Assembly: GCA_002315555.1 (NCBI GenBank)
Contig: DCHF01000055.1
Coordinates: 11,623 to 75,622, forward strand
Reading direction: 5' to 3'
Length of the DNA stretch: 64,000 nt
DNA from: Lachnospiraceae bacterium UBA1759
Lineage (GTDB): Bacteria; Bacillota; Clostridia; Lachnospirales; Lachnospiraceae
The position numbers were made by a program, and so were the translations under genes. Below, one piece after another: positions 28,138 through 38,408 of the stretch. Each line of letters starts with the position of its first letter. Position 1 is the first letter of the stretch. A model generated the notes under the pieces. The model did no database searches, was not told the origin of the DNA, and saw nothing but the letters and a program-made list of their open reading frames with translations.

Positions 28138-29523
28138 GTGGATCCTGAAAATGTGACGAAAAAGTCGCGAAAACTCAATCGAATACATAAACAGGTGAAG
28201 CAGAAGCCGGCGCGGAATAGTTTTGCGCCGGCAGATTCTCTTTTAACTGAAGCGAAAGTTGCCGAAACCGCAATCGAGGCGGAAGCCGTGATCGCGGAAG
28301 AAGGCGCTGACGTAGTGGCTGCGGCAGAGGTTGCTGAAGCGAAAGAAATCGTTTCCGAGACGGTACAGGTGCTTGAGGAAGAAGCCGATGCAAAGCCCGA
28401 GGTTCCGGAAGCGGATGCCGAGGAAGCGGACGAGCCTTACGTGGTCGAATCCGTGCCGAAGAAGAAGATTCCCAAGGCCGCGAAGGTCCTTCTTATCATC
28501 GGCGGAGTTCTTCTTACGTTGGTCCTCATTGCCGTCATTGCGGCGGTGATCATCTACAACGTGATGTTTAACCGATCCAATTACCGTGCGGCGGAGGATA
28601 CCACCGTCGTCGAGGCAGCGGTGGAAACGCTGGAAACGGCCGATGAAGACATCGCGGCGCAGCTTGCCAGTGAGCAAGCGGCGGCGAAGGCATCGATCCA
28701 GGCGTCCATGCAGGAGGAGCTTGATGCTAAAAAGCAGGAGCTTGCGGACAAGCAGTCCTCCAAGGAGGCAGATCGTATTACCCGCGAGGGAGTGCGTAAT
28801 GTTCTTCTGATCGGAACGGACCAGAGTGATTGGGGCATCGGCAACTCCGATGCAATCATCGTCTGTTCCATCAACTATGATACGGAAACCATTTATCTGA
28901 CGTCCATCATGCGTGATACCGCAGCCAATGTACCTGGCCGCGGCGTTACAAAGATCAATTCCGCATGTGCGATCAGCGGCCCGGAACTTCTGGTCCAGAC
29001 CGTGGAAGAAAACTTCATGATCGACATTGAAAACTACGCTATGGTCGATTTTGAGGCTATGAAGCAGGTCATCGATGCCCTCGGCGGCGTGGACATGATG
29101 ATCACGGTGGAAGAAGCGAAGTTCATGAAGATCGATATTGAAGAAGATCAGGTTATGCATCTGGATGGCCGGCTTGCGCTGCGTCATTCCAGAGACCGTT
29201 CTTCCGGCGGATCGGACTTTGGCCGTGTGCAGCGCCAGAAGGAAGTACTGCTTGCCATCATCGACAAGGCCAGAAGCGGCGGCGTCGGCAATCTGGCGCA
29301 GGCAGCGTATGCATGTCTTCCGTATATTACCCATGATTTCTCCAGAACGGATCTGCTCGAGATCATCTCCGAGCTTCCGGTACTGATCAACTATGAATTC
29401 GTTCAGCAGCGCATTCCGTATGAGGATATGTACCATTTTGAGGGTGAATACATCGTCCTGGATTACGCAGCCACGATCAAGAACTTTAACGACATTGTTT
29501 ACGGAACCGAAGACGGGGAGTGA
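28138..29523 (+). CDS. LCP (LytR-CpsA-Psr) family envelope protein with acidic cytoplasmic N-terminus
   Basis: The start is a GTG at 28138 behind AAAGGGGG. The 461-residue protein has an Ala/Glu-rich cytoplasmic N-terminus of about 115 residues, one membrane segment (about 117-142), a charged helical linker, and an extracellular LCP domain. The domain shows NVLLIGTDQSDWGIGNSDA, LTSIMRDTAANVPG with the conserved Arg-Asp, GVTKINSA and LALRHSRDRS. LCP enzymes attach teichoic acids or polysaccharides to peptidoglycan. It is close behind glgP, but the functional link is probably only positional. Family assignment is firm. Confidence 0.9.
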   Translation: MDPENVTKKSRKLNRIHKQVKQKPARNSFAPADSLLTEAKVAETAIEAEAVIAEEGADVVAAAEVAEAKEIVSETVQVLEEEADAKPEVPEADAEEADEPYVVESVPKKKIPKAAKVLLIIGGVLLTLVLIAVIAAVIIYNVMFNRSNYRAAEDTTVVEAAVETLETADEDIAAQLASEQAAAKASIQASMQEELDAKKQELADKQSSKEADRITREGVRNVLLIGTDQSDWGIGNSDAIIVCSINYDTETIYLTSIMRDTAANVPGRGVTKINSACAISGPELLVQTVEENFMIDIENYAMVDFEAMKQVIDALGGVDMMITVEEAKFMKIDIEEDQVMHLDGRLALRHSRDRSSGGSDFGRVQRQKEVLLAIIDKARSGGVGNLAQAAYACLPYITHDFSRTDLLEIISELPVLINYEFVQQRIPYEDMYHFEGEYIVLDYAATIKNFNDIVYGTEDGE

Positions 29524-29726
29524 TCGCCGTAAGGAAACGTAAAAATGTGCGGAAAAGACGTGTTTTCCCGAAAGGGGGGCGCTGATAAAACTACAGGATT
29601 TTTTCGTTGTTTATATTTGCTAAAATACCGCGGGAATATTTGTTTAATCGTGATATGGTAATTTTGGAGCGAAAAGAGTATTATATCTGTAGAAAACAAA
29701 GCTGGCCAATATAGGAGGAAAAAATA

Positions 29727-30827
29727 ATGGCAGGTTTATCTTTAAGAAACATCAGCAAGGTTTATTCCAACGGCTTCGTAGCTGTTAAGGATTTCAACCT
29801 TGAAATCGCAGACAAGGAATTCATCATCTTCGTCGGTCCGTCAGGTTGTGGTAAGTCTACTACTCTTCGTATGATCGCAGGTCTTGAGGAAATTTCCGGT
29901 GGTGAGTGCTACATCGGCGACAAGCTCGTTAACGACGTAGAGCCCAAGGATAGAGATATCGCCATGGTTTTCCAGAACTATGCTCTGTATCCGCATATGT
30001 CCGTATATGACAATATGGCATTCGGCTTAAAGCTCCGCAAGGTTCCGAAGGCTGAAATCGACAAGCAGGTTCATGAAGCAGCTAAGATCCTCGGCATCGA
30101 GCAGTTACTCGATCGTAAGCCGAAGGCTCTGTCCGGTGGTCAGAGACAGCGTGTTGCAATGGGTCGTGCAATCGTTCGTAACCCGAAGGTATTCCTGATG
30201 GATGAGCCGCTCTCTAACCTGGATGCTAAGCTTCGTGTTCAGATGAGAATCGAGATCTCTAAGCTGCATCAGCGCTTAGGTACCACCATCATCTACGTTA
30301 CCCATGACCAGACCGAGGCTATGACCCTTGGTACCCGTATCGTCGTTCTGAAGGATGGTATCATCCAGCAGGTTGATAGCCCGAACGTACTGTACTCTGC
30401 TCCGTGCAACAAGTTCGTTGCAGGCTTCATCGGCTCTCCGCAGATGAACCTCATCGATGTTGATGTTGAAGCAGCTGGCGACGGCGTTGCATTCGTTATG
30501 CCTGACGGTTCCAAGATCGTTATCCCGGCTGACAAGGCGAAGATCCTTAAGGATGCTGACTACATTGGCAAGAAGGTTTGCTTCGGCTTCCGTCCGGAAG
30601 ATCTGGAAGAAGTTGCAGCCGGTACCCCGAACACCCTTAGCTCTGTTGTACGTGTATACGAGCTTCTCGGTGCTGAAGTATTCTTATACTTCGATCTTGG
30701 CGATGTATCTGTTACCGCTCGTGTTGATCCGGATACCACCGCTAGAACCGATTCAGAAGTTACCCTGTCCATCGATATGGATCACATCCATGCATTCGAT
30801 GTTGAGACCGAGGTTGCTCTGTTCTAA
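29727..30827 (+). CDS. Sugar ABC transporter ATP-binding protein (MsmK/UgpC type)
   Basis: The 366-residue ATPase has Walker [11 protein letters not shown], signature [15 protein letters not shown], Walker [13 protein letters not shown] and the H-loop [10 protein letters not shown]-terminal regulatory TOBE/OB domain begins near residue 240 ([16 protein letters not shown]). This is the MsmK/UgpC layout, in which one ATPase serves several sugar importers. No permease genes are adjacent; the two LplABC-type sets of this window (50730-54861 and 59987-63655) lack an ATPase. Its codons favour NNT/NNC forms as in the binding proteins, suggesting high expression. AGGAGG precedes the ATG; the 203-base upstream gap shows no promoter I can place confidently. 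Confidence 0.93.
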   Translation: MAGLSLRNISKVYSNGFVAVKDFNLEIADKEFIIFVGPSGCGKSTTLRMIAGLEEISGGECYIGDKLVNDVEPKDRDIAMVFQNYALYPHMSVYDNMAFGLKLRKVPKAEIDKQVHEAAKILGIEQLLDRKPKALSGGQRQRVAMGRAIVRNPKVFLMDEPLSNLDAKLRVQMRIEISKLHQRLGTTIIYVTHDQTEAMTLGTRIVVLKDGIIQQVDSPNVLYSAPCNKFVAGFIGSPQMNLIDVDVEAAGDGVAFVMPDGSKIVIPADKAKILKDADYIGKKVCFGFRPEDLEEVAAGTPNTLSSVVRVYELLGAEVFLYFDLGDVSVTARVDPDTTARTDSEVTLSIDMDHIHAFDVETEVALF

Positions 30828-30845
30828 TTCGGAATCAGTAAATCC

Positions 30846-30890
30846 TGAGAGGGAATGTGTGAATTTCACACATTCCCTCTTTTCTTTTGC
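30846..30890 (+). terminator. Rho-independent terminator after the ATPase gene
   Basis: AGAGGGAATGTGTGAA pairs perfectly with TTCACACATTCCCTCT and is followed by TTTCTTTT. Confidence 0.95.
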
Positions 30891-30983
30891 AAAAAATTGT
30901 TGTAAAATGCTAATTATTAGTGGTTCTATGCAAATCGATCGGCCCGGTCGCATCGTTAGTACTGAAAAAGTGAGGACAAATTC

Positions 30984-32063
30984 ATGGTATCAAACCAGAT
31001 GGTAGTCGATGTACTTCGTAAAATCAAAGAGATCTCCGGCGTGCAGTTATGCGTTTACACAGTGGATGGCTCGGTCATTGACGACAATGGTATCCGCAAG
31101 AGCGACGAGAGCGCAAGTATTCTGAAGTTCCTGAGCAACAAAGATGTGCAGGAGTATGAGGAGCGTTATTATTTCCGTGTCAATGACGGAACCCGTCTGG
31201 AGTTCATCGTAGTTGCACCGAAGAATGATCAGGCGCTGATGGTCGGAAAGATGACCGTACTTCAGCTGGAAGCACTGCTGGCCGCTCATCAGGAACGCTA
31301 TGACAAGGATAACTTCATCAAGAACCTGCTTCTTGATAACCTGCTGCTTGTCGATATTTATAACTGGACCAAGCGCCTGCACATCGACCCGAGAGCAAAG
31401 CGCGTGGCTTACCTGATCGAGACCAAGCACAAGGAAGATGCAAGCGCACTGGAAACGGTACGCTCCATGTTCGCAGACAATGAGAATGACTTCATTGCCG
31501 CTATCGATGAGAACAATATCATCGTGGTCCATGAGCTTGCAGAAAACGAAGACGATAATGATATGAAACAGACCGCAGTTACCATTGCGGACATGCTGAA
31601 TACGGAGGCGATGAGCCAGGTCCGCGTTGCTTACGGCAACGTTGCCGATGAGATCCGCAAGGTCTCCAATTCCTACAAGGAAGCAAAGCTGGCACTCAGC
31701 GTCGGCAAGATCTTCAATTCCGAGCAGAATGTGGTCGCATATGCAAGCCTCGGCATCGGCCGTCTGATCTATCAGCTGCCCATCCCGATGTGCCGCATGT
31801 TCATTGAAGAGATCTTCAAGGGCCAGTCCCCGGAGAACTTCGATGAGGAAACGCTGACCACCATCAATCAGTTCTTTGAAAACAGCCTGAATGTTTCAGA
31901 GACCTCAAGACAGTTATATATTCACAGAAACACGCTGGTATATCGTCTGGATAAGCTCCAGAAGAATACCGGACTTGACCTTCGCGTATTTGACGATGCC
32001 ATTACTTTCAAGATCGCACTGATGGTCGTAAAGTATATGCGTTACATGGAAAACCAGGAGTAA
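30984..32063 (+). CDS. PucR/CdaR-type transcriptional regulator
   Basis: The 359-residue protein ends in the PucR-type helix-turn-helix (TTINQFFENSLNVSETSRQLYIHRNTLVYRLD region, about residues 290-345). A GGDEF-like CdaR middle domain and an N-terminal sensor-like part precede it. Members regulate sugar acid, purine or glycerate genes. A GTGAGGACAAA region precedes the ATG. The S41 protease gene starts one base after its stop, so both are probably translated together. The ATPase upstream is isolated by a strong terminator. Target genes are not visible. Confidence 0.85.
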   Translation: MVSNQMVVDVLRKIKEISGVQLCVYTVDGSVIDDNGIRKSDESASILKFLSNKDVQEYEERYYFRVNDGTRLEFIVVAPKNDQALMVGKMTVLQLEALLAAHQERYDKDNFIKNLLLDNLLLVDIYNWTKRLHIDPRAKRVAYLIETKHKEDASALETVRSMFADNENDFIAAIDENNIIVVHELAENEDDNDMKQTAVTIADMLNTEAMSQVRVAYGNVADEIRKVSNSYKEAKLALSVGKIFNSEQNVVAYASLGIGRLIYQLPIPMCRMFIEEIFKGQSPENFDEETLTTINQFFENSLNVSETSRQLYIHRNTLVYRLDKLQKNTGLDLRVFDDAITFKIALMVVKYMRYMENQE

Positions 32064-32064
32064 A

Positions 32065-33303
32065 ATGGGTAATACAGAAAACAACGAAAACGTTGGAAAC
32101 ACAGAAGAAACGATCGTTGTAACAGGGAAGAAGGGCTCCGGAAGGGGCCTCTTCCTGTTACTGGGCATGATTATCGGCGCTGCGGCGGCGGTGATCATTA
32201 TGGCAGTCGCCGGCAGAGCGAGCGGAAACGTCAGCGGGATCAGCAGTGTCATTAGTGACGAGACAGCGGAAAAGCTGGTCAAGATCCGGAACAAGATCAA
32301 TTCCTATTATCTTTTTGACCGGGATGTGGACACACAGGAAGGAATTTTAAAGGGATATGTGGATTCGTTCGGCGATCCGTACACCGTTTATTACACGGAG
32401 GACGAGTATGCGTCCCTGATGGAATCCACTTCCGGCGTGTACTGCGGTATCGGCGTTGTGGTGACGCAGAATGCGTCCACCGGCGTAATCTCCGTTGTGC
32501 GTCCGTATGTGAATGCACCGGGCTGGGAAGCCGGTATGCAGGCGGATGACATCCTGTATAAGGTTGAAGGCGAAGAAGTCACGGGACAGGACCTGAGCCT
32601 TGTGGTCACCAAGATCAAGGGCGATGAGGGAACTTCCGTGGCAATTACGATCTATCGTCCGTCCACCGGGGAGTATATCGATATGACGGTCACGCGCCGT
32701 AAGATCGAGATCGAGACCATTGCACATGAAATGAAGGAGAATAACATCGGCTACATCGAGATGACTTCCTTCGATGACGTCACCTATCACCAGTTTATGG
32801 AAGCCTTTAATGACCTGAAGGATCAGGGAATGCAGGGTCTGATCGTGGATATCCGCGATAACGGCGGCGGACTGCTGACCTCGGTGTGCGATATTCTGGA
32901 TGAGCTTCTCCCGGCGGGTATCATTACCTATACGGAGGACCGTGACGGCAAGGGCGACAAGATCTATTCCGACGCGGCTTGTGTGCTGGATGTTCCGATG
33001 GTCGTTCTGGTCAACGGAAATTCCGCATCGGCATCGGAAATCTTCACCGGCGCGCTGCAGGATTACGGCAAGGCGACGATCGTCGGCACGCAGACCTTCG
33101 GCAAGGGCATCGTCCAGTCCATCATGGCGCTCGGCGACGGCAGCGCGATCAAGATCACGACTTCGCGCTATTATACCCCGAACGGTGTGTGTATCCACGG
33201 TGTGGGTATTACGCCGGACGTGATCGTTGAAAACGATACGGAACTGGAAGGCGATGAGCAGTTGAAACGCGCGATCGAAGTCCTTCAGGATATGATGAAA
33301 TAA
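32065..33303 (+). CDS. S41 C-terminal processing peptidase (CtpA-like) with PDZ domain
   Basis: The 412-residue protein has one N-terminal membrane anchor (about residues 28-48), a PDZ domain (GVYCGIGVVVTQN to IKGDEGTSV, about 128-195) and an S41 domain. The domain contains IVDIRDNGGGLLTSV, Ser in NGNSASASEIF and the catalytic Lys in TQTFGKGIVQS. It should cleave proteins near their C-termini outside the cytoplasmic membrane. It starts directly after the PucR-type gene and is closed by a terminator. There is no C-terminal peptidoglycan-binding domain. Confidence 0.93.
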   Translation: MGNTENNENVGNTEETIVVTGKKGSGRGLFLLLGMIIGAAAAVIIMAVAGRASGNVSGISSVISDETAEKLVKIRNKINSYYLFDRDVDTQEGILKGYVDSFGDPYTVYYTEDEYASLMESTSGVYCGIGVVVTQNASTGVISVVRPYVNAPGWEAGMQADDILYKVEGEEVTGQDLSLVVTKIKGDEGTSVAITIYRPSTGEYIDMTVTRRKIEIETIAHEMKENNIGYIEMTSFDDVTYHQFMEAFNDLKDQGMQGLIVDIRDNGGGLLTSVCDILDELLPAGIITYTEDRDGKGDKIYSDAACVLDVPMVVLVNGNSASASEIFTGALQDYGKATIVGTQTFGKGIVQSIMALGDGSAIKITTSRYYTPNGVCIHGVGITPDVIVENDTELEGDEQLKRAIEVLQDMMK

Positions 33304-33313
33304 GTAAAGAACA

Positions 33314-33350
33314 ACAGCCCGGTGTGTGAAGCGCCGGGCTGTTCCTTTTC
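33314..33350 (+). terminator. Rho-independent terminator
   Basis: ACAGCCCGG pairs with CCGGGCTGT around a loop, followed by TCCTTTTC. Confidence 0.85.
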
Positions 33351-33436
33351 GGATACATTCCACGTATGAGGCATTTTCCGGCCGCATTCCAAGCGGAATT
33401 TCGGCTGTTTTTGACGGGTGATCTCACTGCATCAAC

Positions 33437-33450
33437 AAAACTTATGTTCG
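33437..33450 (+). promoter_or_regulatory. Probable LexA (SOS) box upstream of uvrBA
   Basis: Read on the minus strand the site is CGAACATAAGTTTT, matching 12 of 14 positions of the Firmicute SOS box CGAACRNRYGTTYG. It lies just upstream of the uvrB -35 box, an appropriate position for repression. Confidence 0.65.
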
Positions 33451-33457
33451 ATTTCTG

Positions 33458-33486
33458 TATACATTTTTAATGATCTGTGCTATAAT
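33458..33486 (+). promoter_or_regulatory. Promoter of uvrBA
   Basis: TATACA (33458-33463) and a perfect TATAAT (33481-33486) are 17 bases apart, 36 bases before the uvrB ATG. Confidence 0.75.
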
Positions 33487-33521
33487 CAAAACATCTATCA
33501 CCATAAGGAGAGCCACCGATC

Positions 33522-35498
33522 ATGGAGTTCAAACTGCATTCGGAATATCAGCCCACGGGCGATCAGCCGCAGGCCATCGACGACCTGGTCCGCGGATTCC
33601 GTGCGGGCAATCAGTTTCAGACATTACTCGGCGTCACGGGTTCCGGTAAGACGTTTACCATGGCCAATGTCATCGAGAAACTGCAGAAGCCCACACTGAT
33701 CATTTCTCACAATAAAACACTGGCAGCCCAGCTTTACAGCGAAATGAAGGAGTTTTTTCCGGAGAATGCCGTAGAGTATTTTGTCAGTTATTACGACTAT
33801 TATCAGCCGGAGGCGTATATTCCGTCCACGGATACCTATATTGAAAAAGATTCGGACATTAACGATGAGATCGACAAGCTGCGTCTTTCCGCGACGATGT
33901 CCCTTTGTGAACGCCGGGATGTCATCATCGTGGCGTCTGTTTCCTGTATTTACGGTCTGGGAAGCCCGGTGGATTATAAAAACATGGTCGTTTCTCTGCG
34001 TCCCGGTATGATCAAGGACCGCGACGAGGTCATTCACGAACTGATCCACAACCAGTACGAACGCGCGCAGATGGACTTCCATCGCGGCACGTTCCGCGTC
34101 CGCGGTGATGTCCTGGAGATATTCCCCGCAGAGCAGGGTGAGGTTGCCATTCGCGTGGAATTCTTCGGCGACGAGATCGACCGCATCTCGCAGTTTGACC
34201 CGCTGACCGGCGATGTCCAGTGCCTGCTGGAGCATGCGGCGTTCTTCCCGACCTCTAACTATGTCGTCGAGCAGCAGAAGCTCATGGACGCTACGATGAA
34301 TATCGAGGCGGACCTGGAGGAACGCGTCAAGGAGTTCCGTCAGGAGGACAAGCTGGTGGAAGCGCAGCGCATTCGCGAGCGTACGACCTTTGACATCGAA
34401 ATGATGCGTGAGACCGGATTCTGTTCCGGCATTGAAAACTATACGCGCTATCTGACCGGTCTTCCGGCCGGCGCACCGCCGTACACCCTGATCGATTACT
34501 TTCCGGATGATTTTCTGATCATCGTGGATGAGAGTCATATGTCGCTCCCGCAGCTGAACGGTATGTACAACGGCAACCTGCGCCGCAAGCAGACGCTGAT
34601 CGACTACGGCTTCCGTCTTCCCTCGGCAATGGACAACCGTCCGCTGAGCTTCGGCGAGTTTGAACAGAAGATCGACCAGATGATGTTTGTATCCGCGACG
34701 CCCGGCCCATATGAGCAGGATCATGAGCTTCTCCGCACGGAGCAGGTCATCCGACCTACCGGCCTTCTGGATCCGAAGATCGATATCCGGCCGGTCCGCG
34801 GTCAGATCGATGACATGATCGGCGAGATCCGGAAGACTGTCAAAGAAAAAGAAAAGGTCCTGATCACCACGCTGACCAAGAAAATGGCGGAGGACCTGAC
34901 AACCTATCTTCGCGAAGCGGGCATCCGCGTGCGGTATCTGCACTCGGATATCGACACCCTGGAACGTTCGGAGATCATCCGCGACATGCGTCTGGATGTT
35001 TTCGATGTTCTGATCGGTATCAACCTGCTGCGTGAGGGCCTGGATATCCCGGAGATCTCACTGGTCGTGATCCTCGACGCGGACAAGGAAGGCTTCCTGC
35101 GTTCGGAGACGTCGCTGATCCAGACGGTCGGCCGCGCGGCGCGTAACTCGAACGGCCACGTCATTATGTATGCGGATACGATGACGGATTCCATGCGCAA
35201 GGCCATCGGCGAAACGAACCGCCGTCGCGCGATCCAGGAAAAATACAACGAAGAGCACGGCATCACGCCGACCACAATCAAGAAGGCGGTCCGCGATCTG
35301 ATCCGGATCTCAAAGCAGGCGGAATCCGCGGGCGTACAGTTGAAGAAGGATCCGGAATCCATGAACCGCAAGGAACTGGAGAAGCTGCTTGAAAACCTGG
35401 AGAAGCAGATGAAGAAGGCGGCGCTCGACCTGAATTTTGAGGCGGCGATCGAACTCAGAGAAAAGATCAAGGAACTCGGAAGGTTCCTGAATGACTGA
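33522..35498 (+). CDS. uvrB: UvrABC system protein B
   Basis: The 658-residue helicase-like repair protein has Walker [17 protein letters not shown] (about residues 34-49) and the beta-hairpin with [12 protein letters not shown]. The helicase motifs include [10 protein letters not shown] and QTVGRAARN, and a C-terminal UVR motif is present. It verifies DNA damage handed over by UvrA and recruits UvrC. AAGGAG precedes the ATG. uvrA follows at 69 bases, and a probable SOS box and promoter lie upstream, so DNA damage should induce both genes. Confidence 0.97.
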   Translation: MEFKLHSEYQPTGDQPQAIDDLVRGFRAGNQFQTLLGVTGSGKTFTMANVIEKLQKPTLIISHNKTLAAQLYSEMKEFFPENAVEYFVSYYDYYQPEAYIPSTDTYIEKDSDINDEIDKLRLSATMSLCERRDVIIVASVSCIYGLGSPVDYKNMVVSLRPGMIKDRDEVIHELIHNQYERAQMDFHRGTFRVRGDVLEIFPAEQGEVAIRVEFFGDEIDRISQFDPLTGDVQCLLEHAAFFPTSNYVVEQQKLMDATMNIEADLEERVKEFRQEDKLVEAQRIRERTTFDIEMMRETGFCSGIENYTRYLTGLPAGAPPYTLIDYFPDDFLIIVDESHMSLPQLNGMYNGNLRRKQTLIDYGFRLPSAMDNRPLSFGEFEQKIDQMMFVSATPGPYEQDHELLRTEQVIRPTGLLDPKIDIRPVRGQIDDMIGEIRKTVKEKEKVLITTLTKKMAEDLTTYLREAGIRVRYLHSDIDTLERSEIIRDMRLDVFDVLIGINLLREGLDIPEISLVVILDADKEGFLRSETSLIQTVGRAARNSNGHVIMYADTMTDSMRKAIGETNRRRAIQEKYNEEHGITPTTIKKAVRDLIRISKQAESAGVQLKKDPESMNRKELEKLLENLEKQMKKAALDLNFEAAIELREKIKELGRFLND

Positions 35499-35567
35499 TA
35501 AAGCCGGGGAGTATTGACCCGGCCCGGCAGCAGAGGGAAGGCCCTTGCTGCTGATGGTGAGGAAACT

Positions 35568-38399
35568 ATGGCTGAAAAGAAATTTATCAAGATCCGCGGT
35601 GCGCGGGAACACAATCTGAAGAATGTGGATCTGGACATTCCGAGAGACGAGCTGACGGTCCTGACCGGACTTTCCGGCTCCGGAAAGTCCTCCCTGGCAT
35701 TCGATACGATCTATGCGGAAGGCCAGCGCCGTTATATGGAGTCGCTTTCTTCCTACGCGCGTCAGTTCCTGGGGCAGATGGAAAAGCCGCTGGTACAGAT
35801 GATCGAAGGCTTGCCGCCGGCCATCTCCATCGACCAGAAATCCACGAACCGCAACCCGCGTTCCACCGTCGGCACCGTCACGGAGATCTACGACTATCTG
35901 CGTCTTCTGTATGCGCGCATCGGTATACCGCACTGTCCCAAGTGCGGTCGTGTGATCCAGAAGCAGTCCATCGACCAGATGGTGGATACGGTCATGAAGC
36001 TGCCGGAGCGCACACGCATCCAGTTGCTGGCACCGGTCGTCCGCGGGAAAAAGGGACGTCATGAAAAGGTGCTGGAGCAGGCCAAGAAGAGCGGCTATGT
36101 CCGTGTACGTGTGGACGGAAACCCGTATGAGCTTTCGGAAGAGATCACGTTAGATAAGAATATCAAGCATAACATCGAGATCGTGGTAGACCGTCTGGTC
36201 GTAAAGCCGGGCGTGGAGTCCCGTCTGGCGGGATCGCTGGAGAACGTTATGGAGCTGGCCGATGGCCTTGCCGTCGTGGACATTCCGGACGAGGAGCGGA
36301 ACATCATGTTCTCGCAGAGCCTGTCCTGTCCGGACTGTGAAGTGTCCATCGATGAGATCGAACCGCGGAGCTTCTCCTTCAACAACCCGTTCGGCGCGTG
36401 CCCGGTATGCTACGGCCTGGGTTATAAGATGGAATTTGACGAGGATCTGATGATCCCCGATAAAACGTTGTCCATCAATCAGGGCTGCATCATGGTCAAT
36501 GGCTGGCAGTCCTGCAACGTGGACGGAAGCTGGATGAACCAGACCCTGAAGGGCGTGGCAAAGGAATACGGCTTCAGTCTGGATACTCCGTTCGGCGAAT
36601 ACCCGAAGGAAATCCAGGACCTTTTGCTGCACGGCGGAACGCGTGAGATCAAGTTCCGTTACAAGAGCCACCACGGCGAGGGTGAGTACAAGGTCATTTA
36701 CGAAGGCCTGATGAATAACGTGGAGCAACGTTATAAGGAGACCTACTCGGATTCCGCAAAGGCGGAGTATGAGACGTTCATGCGCATCTCCCCGTGTACG
36801 GAATGTAACGGCAAGCGCCTGAAGCAGACGTCCCTTGCGGTCACGGTCGGGGATATCAACATTTACGATCTGACCAACAATTCCATCAAGGATATGCTGG
36901 CACTGATCGATCACTGGAATCTCACTGATACGCAGCGGTCCATCGGCGCGGAGATCCTGAAGGAGGTCCGTTCCCGTCTGACCTTCCTGGTCGATGTAGG
37001 CCTGGATTATCTGGCGATGAGCCGCGCGACGGCAACCTTGTCAGGCGGTGAGGCGCAGCGTATCCGTCTGGCTACGCAGATCGGATCCGGCCTGGTCGGC
37101 GTGGCGTATATTCTGGATGAGCCCTCCATCGGCCTGCATCAGAAGGACAACGACAAACTCCTTGGTACCCTGAAGCATCTGAGGGATCTGGGCAATACGG
37201 TCATCGTCGTCGAACATGACGAGGATACCATGCGTGCGGCGGATTTCCTGGTAGACATCGGACCGGGAGCGGGCGAACACGGCGGAACCATCGTGGCCTG
37301 CGGTACCGCAAAGGAAGTCATGCGGAATCCCAAGTCCATCACCGGCAAGTATCTGGCCGGAAAATTAAAGATCGATGTTCCCGCAAAACGCCGCGTGCCG
37401 GAGAACTGGCTGACGATCCTCGGTGCGGAGGAGAACAACCTGAAGAATATCGATGTAAAGATCCCGGTGGGCGTATTTACCTGCGTGACCGGCGTGTCCG
37501 GCTCCGGTAAATCCTCACTGGTCGATGAGATCCTCTCCAAGAGTCTGGAGAAGAAGCTGAATCGCGCGCGGACCATTCCGGGCAAGCACCGGGAGATCCT
37601 GGGTGTGGAGAAGCTCGATAAGATCATTGATATCGATCAGAGTCCCATCGGCAGAACACCGCGTTCCAACCCGGCCACCTACACCGGCGTATTTGATATG
37701 ATCCGCGACCTGTTCGCGTCCACGGCGGAAGCCAAGGCGCGCGGTTATACCAAGGGCCGTTTCAGCTTCAACATCAAGGGCGGCCGCTGTGAGTCCTGTT
37801 CCGGCGACGGTATCATCAAGATCCAGATGCACTTCCTGGCCGATGTTTACGTCCCCTGCGAGGTCTGCGGCGGTAAGCGTTATAACCGTGAGACTCTGGA
37901 GGTTCTGTACCGCGGCAAGAACATCTACGATGTTCTCAATATGACCGTGGAGGAGGCCCTGGATTTCTTCCAGGCCATTCCGTCCATCCGTCAGAAGATC
38001 CAGACCCTGTACGACGTCGGGCTTTCCTATGTCCGTCTGGGTCAGCCGTCTACCGAGCTTTCCGGCGGTGAAGCGCAGCGCATCAAGCTTGCGGCGGAGC
38101 TGTCCAGAAGATCGACCGGCCGCACGATCTATGTCCTTGACGAGCCCACCACGGGCCTGCATTTTGAGGATGTGCGCAAGCTGATCGAGATCCTGCAGCG
38201 CCTTGCGGACGGAGGAAACACGGTGCTCGTCATCGAGCACAATCTCGATGTCATCAAATCGGCGGATTATATTATTGACATGGGACCCGACGGCGGTGAT
38301 AATGGAGGTACCGTGGTATGCCAGGGTACGCCCGAGGAAGTTGCCATGGTCGAAACGAGTTACACGGGTCACTATCTTAAGAAAATGCTGAAACAGTGA
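35568..38399 (+). CDS. uvrA: UvrABC system protein A
   Basis: The ATG at 35568 is chosen because GGTGAGGA lies upstream and [20 protein letters not shown] is the usual UvrA start; the in-frame extension upstream has no homology. The 943-residue ATPase has two ABC modules with Walker [11 protein letters not shown] and [10 protein letters not shown], and two [12 protein letters not shown] signatures. It also has Cys pairs of its zinc modules ([13 protein letters not shown] with [10 protein letters not shown]). It scans DNA for bulky lesions with UvrB. It is probably co-transcribed with uvrB. Confidence 0.97.
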   Translation: MAEKKFIKIRGAREHNLKNVDLDIPRDELTVLTGLSGSGKSSLAFDTIYAEGQRRYMESLSSYARQFLGQMEKPLVQMIEGLPPAISIDQKSTNRNPRSTVGTVTEIYDYLRLLYARIGIPHCPKCGRVIQKQSIDQMVDTVMKLPERTRIQLLAPVVRGKKGRHEKVLEQAKKSGYVRVRVDGNPYELSEEITLDKNIKHNIEIVVDRLVVKPGVESRLAGSLENVMELADGLAVVDIPDEERNIMFSQSLSCPDCEVSIDEIEPRSFSFNNPFGACPVCYGLGYKMEFDEDLMIPDKTLSINQGCIMVNGWQSCNVDGSWMNQTLKGVAKEYGFSLDTPFGEYPKEIQDLLLHGGTREIKFRYKSHHGEGEYKVIYEGLMNNVEQRYKETYSDSAKAEYETFMRISPCTECNGKRLKQTSLAVTVGDINIYDLTNNSIKDMLALIDHWNLTDTQRSIGAEILKEVRSRLTFLVDVGLDYLAMSRATATLSGGEAQRIRLATQIGSGLVGVAYILDEPSIGLHQKDNDKLLGTLKHLRDLGNTVIVVEHDEDTMRAADFLVDIGPGAGEHGGTIVACGTAKEVMRNPKSITGKYLAGKLKIDVPAKRRVPENWLTILGAEENNLKNIDVKIPVGVFTCVTGVSGSGKSSLVDEILSKSLEKKLNRARTIPGKHREILGVEKLDKIIDIDQSPIGRTPRSNPATYTGVFDMIRDLFASTAEAKARGYTKGRFSFNIKGGRCESCSGDGIIKIQMHFLADVYVPCEVCGGKRYNRETLEVLYRGKNIYDVLNMTVEEALDFFQAIPSIRQKIQTLYDVGLSYVRLGQPSTELSGGEAQRIKLAAELSRRSTGRTIYVLDEPTTGLHFEDVRKLIEILQRLADGGNTVLVIEHNLDVIKSADYIIDMGPDGGDNGGTVVCQGTPEEVAMVETSYTGHYLKKMLKQ

Positions 38400-38408
38400 G
38401 GTTGACTG

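Noticed and set aside
29524..29726. Small RNA or riboswitch upstream of the ATPase gene
   Set aside because: Only a weak GGAAAA/TTTTCC hairpin is visible and no known riboswitch motif; promoter boxes are ambiguous.
33624..34943. Open frame of 439 codons antisense to uvrB
   Set aside because: Fully opposite uvrB, no homology features or start context.
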